DNA of 26,859 bases, taken from contig BNWE01000008.1 of assembly GCA_025998595.1 (NCBI GenBank), positions 1 to 26,859 of the forward strand, in the 5' to 3' direction. Made by a program: the position numbers and the translations under genes. A model generated the notes under the pieces. It searched no databases. It had not been told where the DNA came from and worked only from the letters and a program-made list of their open reading frames with translations. Positions 15,712-22,599 of the stretch are shown one piece after another. Positions within the stretch are counted from its first letter, which is position 1, and every line of letters starts with the position of its first letter. This DNA comes from Alphaproteobacteria bacterium (GTDB lineage: Bacteria > Pseudomonadota > Alphaproteobacteria > UBA3830).

Positions 15712-17061
15712 ATGGAACATAAAGCAATAGATTGCTCACTGAAAAGCATACTGAATGTAACCATTCCAATGGTGCTTTCCGTCATGTCTGTGAATCTGAT
15801 GTACGTCATGGATAAAGTCATGCTGGCTGGATATTCCATCGATGCAATGAATGCTGTGGCGCTATCGTCTAGTTTCGTTATGATTTTTACGTATACATTT
15901 ATTGGAATGTCTGATACGGCCGAGATATTTGTTGGCCAATATAATGGCGCCAAGAATTATGAACAATTGGCGTCGCCAGCGTGGCAGATGATATATTTAT
16001 CGCTGCTGTCCAATATAATTTTTGTGCCCATCGCATATTTCTCCGATCATATAAATACGCTACCTCCTTATTATTTTAAGGAAGGTATCGAGTACCAGAA
16101 AATATTGATGTATTTCGGAATGATACCGGCCGCTAAAGTGGCGTTATCGGCGTTCTTCGTGGGACAAGGGAAAACCAAAATCATATCCATTTCGGTGGCA
16201 ATTGGAACATTAACGAACTTTGCGCTCGATTATTTTCTCATCTACGGAGTTGGAAACGTCATTCCTGCCATGGGTGGCAGGGGAGCCGCCATTGCAACGG
16301 TTATCGCAGAGCTACTGCAGGTGATTATTTTGGCGTCGCTATTCTTTGGGAAAAACAATAGAGAGATCTATAAGACACTGGAAAACTGCAAATTCAATTG
16401 GAAATTATTCCTGAGCTGTCTAAAAATTGGCACTCCAATGGCGTTGGGAAATTCTTTAGCGTTGGTAGCATGGTATATACTGCAAACCATAATGAGTTAC
16501 GTGTCGAAGGATGTGGCAACGATATATAACATTGGGCTAAACGTCTACATATTCTTCATCTTTGTTGGAGAAGGAATAAACAAAGCGACGGCTACCATTT
16601 GTTCCAACATGATAGGACGCGGAGATCTGGAATCCATAGAAAAAACCCGCAAGATTTTCGTTGCCATATCTTTGTTTTTTGGATTTCTGGTAGCCATACC
16701 TCTGGTGTGTTTTCCAGAATGGGTTATGATAGCACTTGACATGCTACCGGACAATGTTTCCATGCTATATTCTGATATAAAAACGGTATTTTACCTGGTG
16801 ACGGTGGCCGTTGTTCTGGAGACGATCATGCTTTCTACTTGGGGAATCCTAATGGCAGGCGGTGACACAAAATACACAACTATTGTTTATCAGGTGTGTT
16901 TGTGGACGCTTATTATTCTTCCAACTATTGTACTTTATTGTTTTCATGCTCTGAATTCTGTTCCGGTGGTTTATGGATTTATGGTAGCATGGCTAATTGC
17001 CACTCAGTTTTTCATATACCAAAGATACAAAAGCTTGAAATGGTACAACAAATTGGTATAG
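15712..17061 (+). CDS. MATE-family efflux transporter
   Basis: Inner-membrane exporter of the multidrug and toxin extrusion family, driven by Na+ or H+. The product has 449 residues with about twelve predicted helices, the normal length. The first helix carries MYVMDKVMLAG with Asp34, matching the conserved 'D...G' MATE motif. The second motif NFALDYFLIYG followed by PAMGGRGAAIATVIAEL is also typical, and a similar arrangement recurs in the second half (IYNIGLNVYIFFIFVGEGINKA). The substrate cannot be told from sequence. The ribosome-binding site is weak (GAGAAAG). It is convergent with the flotillin gene, 50 bp apart, with no obvious terminator between them. Confidence 0.93.
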   Translation: MEHKAIDCSLKSILNVTIPMVLSVMSVNLMYVMDKVMLAGYSIDAMNAVALSSSFVMIFTYTFIGMSDTAEIFVGQYNGAKNYEQLASPAWQMIYLSLLSNIIFVPIAYFSDHINTLPPYYFKEGIEYQKILMYFGMIPAAKVALSAFFVGQGKTKIISISVAIGTLTNFALDYFLIYGVGNVIPAMGGRGAAIATVIAELLQVIILASLFFGKNNREIYKTLENCKFNWKLFLSCLKIGTPMALGNSLALVAWYILQTIMSYVSKDVATIYNIGLNVYIFFIFVGEGINKATATICSNMIGRGDLESIEKTRKIFVAISLFFGFLVAIPLVCFPEWVMIALDMLPDNVSMLYSDIKTVFYLVTVAVVLETIMLSTWGILMAGGDTKYTTIVYQVCLWTLIILPTIVLYCFHALNSVPVVYGFMVAWLIATQFFIYQRYKSLKWYNKLV

Positions 17062-17111
17062 TTCCTGGTTATAAGGATCAAAAAACGGTCTATGCAACAA
17101 GTCTAATCATC

Positions 17112-18716
17112 TCAGCTCTGGTTTTTTTCTGCTTCTTCTTTGCCAGCCACTTTTCCCAAAACCGCCGGAAGTTCTATTCCCGCCTGAGCTGCAAGTTCAT
17201 GCATGGCCGGAAGAGACTTTATCAGATCTTTCATGAAGTTGGCCGTGGTACTTCCTCCACTGGAGCCAGCTCCTCCGTCCCAAACCGTAATCTTATCGAA
17301 TTTGATATTTTTGATGGCTTCCACCTGTTTTCCAACGATATCTTCGATTTTCTCGATCATCAGCAGGCTGGTGGCGATTTCAGGTCTCGAATCGCATACA
17401 GATAACAACTGCTGATATCCCAGCGCTTTTGCCTCCAGAACCGCTCTAACGCCTTCCGCTTCCGCAAAATACTTGAGCTTGATGGCGTCAGCATCTCCGG
17501 ACGCAACTCTTCGAAGCTGTTCCGCTTTGGCGTCGGCCATAACCTGCATTTTCAGTTTCTCGACTTCCTGACGAGCGAGCTCTTCCTTCTTTAATTTCGC
17601 TTCTTCTTTTTCCTTCTGCGCCACCAGAACATCACGCTCTGCGTTTGCCTTCGCGACCTCTCCCAATTTCAGCGCCGACGCCTGTTTTACCGCCAGATCC
17701 GCATTGTATTGGGCGATACTTGCTTTGGCGGAGTTTTCTCCTTCGATGGATTGTGCTTCAAAAGTCGCAACGTTCACCCTCTGGCTTTTTTGGGCTTCCG
17801 CCTGCTTTATGACCAAATCCGCATTATGTTGAGCGACGCTGGCCTTGGCGGAGTTCTCACCTTCGATGGACTTGGCCTCAAGAGCGGCCATCTCTACTCT
17901 CTGGTTTTTTTGTGCCTCTGTTTGCTTTATGACCAGGTCTGCATTGTGCTGGGCAACACTGGCTTTTGCGGCGTTTTCTCCCTCGATGGATTTCGCCTCA
18001 AGTACAGCCACTTCGATTCTTTTGCTTCGGGAAGCTTCCGCCTCTCCAACTATACCGATTTTCTCCTGATGAGCCACCTCCACCTTTGCCTGGTTTATGG
18101 CTTCGGCGGCGGCTTTCTTTCCTATGGCATCAATATAGCCGGATTCATCGGTAATATCCCGGATGTTTACGTTAATGACCTCCAGTCCGATTTTGTTCAG
18201 CTCTATGTTTACGTTGGCGTTTATCTGCTCCAGGAACTTCTCGCGATCCTGGTTTATTTCTTCAATCGACAGAGTGGCTATCACCAAACGCAATTGGCCG
18301 AGGATAATGTCATTGGCCTGCGTGATGATTTCGGATCTCGAGAGCTCCAGCAGTCTCTCGGCGGCGTTTTGCATTAGCAGTTGATTAGTGGAAATACCAA
18401 ACGTGAACGTAGCCGGCACATTGACTCGTATGTTTTTCTTGGAAAGCGCTCCTTTGAGATCGATTTCCGTAGTCATTGGTTCCAGCAGAAGAAACTGATA
18501 TCCCTGCACCAGCGGATAAATTAAAGTACCTCCACCATGAATGCATTTCGCAGATTTTTCCCCCGCCACATTACCGTAAACCACCAAAATTTTATTGGAG
18601 GGACATCTTTTGTATTGTTTCGTAACGAACATCAATACGCTGAACACGATCAGTGCCGGAATAATGACTATCCAAGGTAATCCCATTAGTCCAACTGATA
18701 TTGCTTCTGTTTCCAT
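17112..18716 (-). CDS. Flotillin-like SPFH-domain protein
   Basis: Membrane-associated scaffold related to B. subtilis FloT (YuaG) and E. coli YqiK, 534 residues. An N-terminal hydrophobic segment (about 13-31) anchors it. The SPFH/band-7 domain follows (about 41-210, with the QDREKFLEQINANVNIELNKIG stretch split by the family's usual pattern). A long Ala/Glu-rich coiled coil runs to about 435, then the flotillin C-terminus with a Gly/Ser patch (GGAGSSGGST). Within the coiled coil three nearly identical 40-residue repeats (233-352) extend the rod. AGGAGA lies just before the ATG. The NfeD-like gene ends 10 bp upstream, forming the conserved NfeD-flotillin pair. In other bacteria these organise membrane microdomains and affect fluidity. 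Confidence 0.93.
   Translation of the reverse strand: METEAISVGLMGLPWIVIIPALIVFSVLMFVTKQYKRCPSNKILVVYGNVAGEKSAKCIHGGGTLIYPLVQGYQFLLLEPMTTEIDLKGALSKKNIRVNVPATFTFGISTNQLLMQNAAERLLELSRSEIITQANDIILGQLRLVIATLSIEEINQDREKFLEQINANVNIELNKIGLEVINVNIRDITDESGYIDAIGKKAAAEAINQAKVEVAHQEKIGIVGEAEASRSKRIEVAVLEAKSIEGENAAKASVAQHNADLVIKQTEAQKNQRVEMAALEAKSIEGENSAKASVAQHNADLVIKQAEAQKSQRVNVATFEAQSIEGENSAKASIAQYNADLAVKQASALKLGEVAKANAERDVLVAQKEKEEAKLKKEELARQEVEKLKMQVMADAKAEQLRRVASGDADAIKLKYFAEAEGVRAVLEAKALGYQQLLSVCDSRPEIATSLLMIEKIEDIVGKQVEAIKNIKFDKITVWDGGAGSSGGSTTANFMKDLIKSLPAMHELAAQAGIELPAVLGKVAGKEEAEKNQS
17661..18020 (-). repeat. Three 120-bp tandem repeats in the flotillin coiled coil
   Basis: Residues 233-272, 273-312 and 313-352 repeat a unit containing EAKSIEGEN(A/S)AKASVAQ followed by HNADLVIKQ. 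All three are in register (120 bp each) and highly similar, so the rod was lengthened by recent duplication. Confidence 0.85.
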
Positions 18717-18726
18717 TTTTTATCTC

Positions 18727-19305
18727 CTATGAATTCAACAACTTATCTATGTAAATCACACTATTTTCCACCGCAACGACTCTTACTTGTTCGAAGGCTT
18801 TTATCTCTTCCGAAGACCTGCTGACGGCATCGACGACTGATAGCTTGCCGTCCAATTCCATTTGTATCTGGCCAACTCCGCTGGGAGAAAAGCGCGTATA
18901 GGCTTTGCCAACTCTGTCCACGGACTTATTCAGATCGCTCTCCCGAACCTTATTTAGCTTCTTTACCTGAGACATCAACCACACGGACAAAGCCATAAAT
19001 GCAGCGCCGGCGGTAATCGCAATCATGAACGATAGCCATGTGCTCAAATGCCATTCGCGTACTCCCGTCAAGCCAATCCAGCCAAAGCCCATCAGGAACG
19101 CTAAAATCGATTGCAGTGACAGGAATGTGAAATAATTACTGTGCTGGGCAGTGTCTCCCACATCATCGCCGACATCTCCCGTAGCATCAGAATCAAAGTC
19201 AAGAAACGAAAAGACGAAGAGCTTCAAAACAAAGAAAACCGTTGAACTCAGAGCAATGATAAAATAAAACCTGGCGGTGTTATCTGCATTGAAAAAATCT
19301 AACAT
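18727..19305 (-). CDS. NfeD-like membrane protein paired with flotillin
   Basis: A 192-residue product resembling B. subtilis YuaF. Three helices lie at about 12-35, 60-80 and 88-112, with an acidic loop (SDATGDVGDDVGD) after the first. The C-terminal soluble domain (about 128-190, DRVGKAYTRFSPSGVGQIQM...) matches the OB-fold of NfeD proteins. The start ATG 19305 has AGGAG 10 nt upstream. The longer frame to 19359 would add an Arg/Ser-rich stretch with no ribosome-binding site and run through a candidate promoter. NfeD proteins of this short type lack the protease domain and work with SPFH partners. Confidence 0.88.
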   Translation of the reverse strand: MLDFFNADNTARFYFIIALSSTVFFVLKLFVFSFLDFDSDATGDVGDDVGDTAQHSNYFTFLSLQSILAFLMGFGWIGLTGVREWHLSTWLSFMIAITAGAAFMALSVWLMSQVKKLNKVRESDLNKSVDRVGKAYTRFSPSGVGQIQMELDGKLSVVDAVSRSSEEIKAFEQVRVVAVENSVIYIDKLLNS

Positions 19306-19330
19306 GCGACTTCTACTCCTACTAGATCGC

Positions 19331-19359
19331 AGGATACACGATAACACCGCTCTCTTCAA
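19331..19359 (-). promoter_or_regulatory. Candidate promoter for the NfeD-flotillin operon
   Basis: On the minus strand TTGAAG (19354-19359), a 17-bp spacer and TATCCT (19331-19336) lie 25 bp before the NfeD ATG, in the 63-bp gap after the upstream gene. Confidence 0.38.
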
Positions 19360-19368
19360 GTGATTGGC

Positions 19369-22300
19369 TTATATCATCGGTGTGGTTCCCATATTCTTTA
19401 GATCTTGCTGATCTAGTGACCACAATGCGTTAAACATATAAGTATTCCAACTATATGGATCACTGCGGAACTTTAAGAGAAGCCTTTGTAGTAGTTGGTC
19501 ATCATACCCAAAGAAGTGGTTTCGCAGAGATGCATACCAAAATGTTAAATCGGCAACAAATGCAGTATTTTCACGAAATTGTTCAGGACAAGGTTCAAGA
19601 TGTACGTCTGCATCTTTGAAAAATTTAGAAGCAATATTCAGTATTTTTGTTTTCTGTTCGTTGCCAATTTCTTTTCTGGCGATGCTAAGATTGCGCACGC
19701 ATGCATGCCGAAGTCCTATCCTACCAACAACGTCTAATGAATCGGAAATTGCTCCTTTAAGATTGCCATACTCATTAAAAAACGCCATTGAAACCCTAGC
19801 GGCGGTGTTGACATCAGATAAAATTAGAGAATTGACGCGAGCAAATATGACGTCAGATCGTATGGCATTATCGTGTGTGCCTGCCATTAATGCATCCCAG
19901 TTGCCATCGTCGTTAATTAACTTAGACAAAACGGCTGCGCTGCCAACAAAGTCGAGATTTTTACTCATGGCCCTTCCCAAATATTGTCTAACGAGAACCC
20001 TTTGTCTTTTGCTCTTTAAATGCGACATGTCCTCAGTATCGTCAATGTAATCAAGAGAGAGGAATCTGGAAAGAACTGCTATTAGAGCATTATTAAGTGG
20101 AATTGTCATTGTGGCATCGTTGTCAAGGCAGATAACCTCCCCATCGCTAGTGGTTGTCAAATGGTGCAATGATTCTCCCAGCAAAAACCTCGCTTTCGAT
20201 CTTGTGTAAAGTGGCAAACATTTTGCTAGCGCAGATTCATCGCCGCTTGCTTTGATGAGTTGAAAAAGAACATGAGCCGCATCGAGACATCTATGTAGAT
20301 TGCCCAGGGCAACTCCCAGCATAAAAGTCACGGTTGCGGACCATTTTGTAATCTCGGGTTCGCGTTCCCCCACCGCAATCTCTTGATTGTATGCATCTAT
20401 CAATCGTCCAAGAACGTTGACGGCTGCAGCATCTTTGCGTAAATTAACTAAGGCAATTCCACGCTTGTTAATAGTATCATTAAAATTAGGCTCGAAACCT
20501 GTATTTCCATTACTATGTTTAGGTAATGCAAATGCCAATGGACCATTTTCACCATTGTCGTCAATGAATTGCGCAAAAACCGCCGCCGCAGCAGCAAATT
20601 TACGTCGACAAAATAGAGAAATCCCGCGGACATAAGCCATTAAGCTCATCTGTCTCGGCGTCAATATTAGCGCCTCACTACTAAAGGTACCATTATCATC
20701 AATAATTTTAGAAGTAATTTTTTCTACTCTATTGTATTTATTTAAAGCGAATCTATTGTACGTGTTAATATCTGACTTGTTGGCCTCAAATAAAACGAGC
20801 GCGCGATGATACGGAATAAAAATTTGATATTCTGGAGGTATTTGTAACCCTAATGGCGTGTAGTTACCTTCATCATTAACAAGCGTGGACAAAAATTCGT
20901 CCACTTTTCTCAAAGATCTATTAAAACAATGCCGCGTAACGATTCCACATTGAAGTATTTCCATTGGAGTTAAAATTCGATCATCTTTGCTGAACCTATT
21001 TAAATATATTCCACTTTTTGCTCTGAGTTTTCTCTCAAAGTTTTTGCAACGAGCGCGATATAATCTATATTCTTTTGCCGTGTGGCTAATAAAATTATGT
21101 TGCCAAAAATCGCACATAACTCTCTGATCATTATCATTCAATTTTTCTGTATGTCTAGTATCCATAATGCAGCGACCAATTTTGTGGAATCTATAAATGC
21201 CATCGTAGGACAGGCCAATTTTCCACATAACATCGAAAGAATGTGTAGTGGTATTGAAGCGAGCATCAATATATAAGGCAGCTTGCAAGAGTTCATCTGG
21301 TGTAGCTTGTCCGTTAGTGAATCTATATACGACGCTGAAGGCTGGACACTCTTGAAGCTGCGCTAGAGTTGGGGTATCGTTATAATTGCTGACATAATCA
21401 CTGACAAATCGTTCTGCATTTTTGCTTTTTTCATCAGGACTGCGTTTAGGCATCTTTTTCTGTGTAGCAATAACATAGTAAGGGCGTTTCTCGGGATCGA
21501 AGTGAGTCATAATATCCATGGCAGCGTGCAGGAGTTCATTTGGCGTAGCGTGTCCGTTAGTGAATCTACATACGACGCTGAAGTCTGGACACTCCTGAAG
21601 CTGCGCTAGAGTTGGGGGATCGTTATAATCGCTGACAAATTGTTCTGTATTTTTGCTTTTTTCAGCTGAATTAGAAACAGCTGGGCTAAAATCAAATTGG
21701 AATTCATGATTATCTTCATTTTGCCGTACAACACTTGAAGAAGTGCTGCTAGCGGATTCGTGAGCATCAGCTGCAGATGAATCACCAGAGCGATGAGTAT
21801 TTTGACGTATCGCACTTGAAGAGGCTCCTGCTGCAAACAAGTCATCGCCGAAAACGCCAAATGGAAATTCATAACCATTTTCGTTTCGGTATGCCGATTC
21901 ATGTGGAGCATGAGTATGTCTATGGCTAGATGTATGTGAATGCGCCGATGTATGTGAGGCATGTGTATGTGCGTGCAGCGCATGCGAGGCATGTGTATGT
22001 GCGTGCGGTGCATGCGAGGCATGTGTATGTGCGTGCGGTGCATGCGAGGCATGTGCATGCGTGTGTGGTGCATGCGAGGCATGTGTATGTGCGTGCAGCG
22101 CATGCGAGGCATGTGAATGCGCCGATGTATGCGAGGCATGTGTATGTGCGTGCGGTGCATGCGAGGCATGTGTATGTGTATGTGCGTGCGGTGCATGCGA
22201 GGCATGTGTATGTGCGTGCGGTGCACGCGAGGCATGTGTATACGAGTGCGTTGATGTATGCGGGGCATGTGTATGCGAGTGCGCTGATGTATGCGCATGC

Positions 22301-22497
22301 GTGTGTGGTGCATGGTGATGTGTTGATGTATGTGCACCTTCACCTGGATTTGCAGTATCTCCATGTGCCACATTATCCGGAGGAACTACGTTTTGAATGA
22401 TGTTATTGTTATCGGAAATAGTTGCTTCCTCTATGGCCAACATCTCATTGAAAAGTAGAAATGAAAAGATCGGCAATATATCTAAAATTTTTCTCAT
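19369..22497 (-). CDS. Secreted His-rich, TPR-like repeat protein (paralogue A)
   Basis: A 1042-residue product of unknown function. The start ATG 22497 has GGAG 6 nt upstream and gives a signal peptide MRKILDILPIFSFLLFNEMLA. An alternative ATG 12 bases earlier overlaps the ribosome-binding site. Residues of about 53-198 are a low-complexity array of His, Ala, Ser, Thr and Pro (ASHAPHAHTH, period 10). Next comes an 81-residue domain present twice (TPTLAQLQECPAFSVV type; paralogue B has it once). The rest is helical, with about eight units of about 45 residues sharing a hinge like L(I/V)xDDGN (LINDDGNWDALM, FIDDNGENGPLA, LVNDEGNYTPLG), which I read as diverged TPR-like repeats. Histidine arrays can bind metal ions; that is inference. 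Paralogue B lies immediately upstream. Confidence 0.85.
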   Translation of the reverse strand: MRKILDILPIFSFLLFNEMLAIEEATISDNNNIIQNVVPPDNVAHGDTANPGEGAHTSTHHHAPHTHAHTSAHSHTHAPHTSTHSYTHASRAPHAHTHASHAPHAHTHTHASHAPHAHTHASHTSAHSHASHALHAHTHASHAPHTHAHASHAPHAHTHASHAPHAHTHASHALHAHTHASHTSAHSHTSSHRHTHAPHESAYRNENGYEFPFGVFGDDLFAAGASSSAIRQNTHRSGDSSAADAHESASSTSSSVVRQNEDNHEFQFDFSPAVSNSAEKSKNTEQFVSDYNDPPTLAQLQECPDFSVVCRFTNGHATPNELLHAAMDIMTHFDPEKRPYYVIATQKKMPKRSPDEKSKNAERFVSDYVSNYNDTPTLAQLQECPAFSVVYRFTNGQATPDELLQAALYIDARFNTTTHSFDVMWKIGLSYDGIYRFHKIGRCIMDTRHTEKLNDNDQRVMCDFWQHNFISHTAKEYRLYRARCKNFERKLRAKSGIYLNRFSKDDRILTPMEILQCGIVTRHCFNRSLRKVDEFLSTLVNDEGNYTPLGLQIPPEYQIFIPYHRALVLFEANKSDINTYNRFALNKYNRVEKITSKIIDDNGTFSSEALILTPRQMSLMAYVRGISLFCRRKFAAAAAVFAQFIDDNGENGPLAFALPKHSNGNTGFEPNFNDTINKRGIALVNLRKDAAAVNVLGRLIDAYNQEIAVGEREPEITKWSATVTFMLGVALGNLHRCLDAAHVLFQLIKASGDESALAKCLPLYTRSKARFLLGESLHHLTTTSDGEVICLDNDATMTIPLNNALIAVLSRFLSLDYIDDTEDMSHLKSKRQRVLVRQYLGRAMSKNLDFVGSAAVLSKLINDDGNWDALMAGTHDNAIRSDVIFARVNSLILSDVNTAARVSMAFFNEYGNLKGAISDSLDVVGRIGLRHACVRNLSIARKEIGNEQKTKILNIASKFFKDADVHLEPCPEQFRENTAFVADLTFWYASLRNHFFGYDDQLLQRLLLKFRSDPYSWNTYMFNALWSLDQQDLKNMGTTPMI
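21279..21668 (-). repeat. Internal 243-bp duplication in paralogue A
   Basis: Segments 21279-21440 and 21522-21668 (period 243 bp, 81 codons) are clearly homologous, both encoding TLAQLQECPxFSVVxRFTNG and FVSDY flanks. Paralogue B has a single copy, so the duplication postdates the paralogue split or was lost in B. Confidence 0.85.
21904..22340 (-). repeat. His-rich short tandem array (paralogue A), Z-DNA-prone
   Basis: About 440 bp of short units, mainly 30 bp, like GCATGTGTATGTGCGTGCGG on the plus strand. It encodes alternating His with Ala, Thr, Ser and Pro. Long runs alternate purine and pyrimidine (GT/GC/AC/GC steps), a pattern prone to left-handed Z-DNA and to slippage. Confidence 0.9.
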
Positions 22498-22513
22498 AAA
22501 ACACTCCATTTAT

Positions 22514-22542
22514 TAAATACAACTTACACATGTCCGAGTCAA
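22514..22542 (-). promoter_or_regulatory. Promoter for paralogue A
   Basis: On the minus strand TTGACT (22537-22542), a 17-bp spacer and TATTTA (22514-22519) lie 17 bp upstream of the ATG at 22497. The -35 overlaps the T-run of the upstream terminator candidate. Confidence 0.5.
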
Positions 22543-22571
22543 AAAAATGTAACATTGTAGTTTCTACATTT
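22541..22571 (-). terminator. Weak hairpin terminator after paralogue B
   Basis: On the minus strand AAATGTA and TACATTT form a 7-bp stem (22565-22571 with 22545-22551) around a 13-nt loop, then TTTT. A competing TGTAG-AAA-CTACA hairpin lies in the same place. The stem is A+T-rich, so strength is doubtful. Confidence 0.35.
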
Positions 22572-22599
22572 ACTTGACTATCGACTACCGCTGGCATCC

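Noticed and set aside
17062..17111. Possible terminator between the MATE and flotillin genes
   Set aside because: I saw no stable inverted repeat in the 50-bp gap.
21930..22400. Plus-strand frames encoding Cys-rich or Val/Arg/His-rich repeats opposite the His arrays
   Set aside because: Shadows of the 30-bp and 33-bp arrays. No ribosome-binding site, and the minus-strand genes have clear starts and paralogue conservation.
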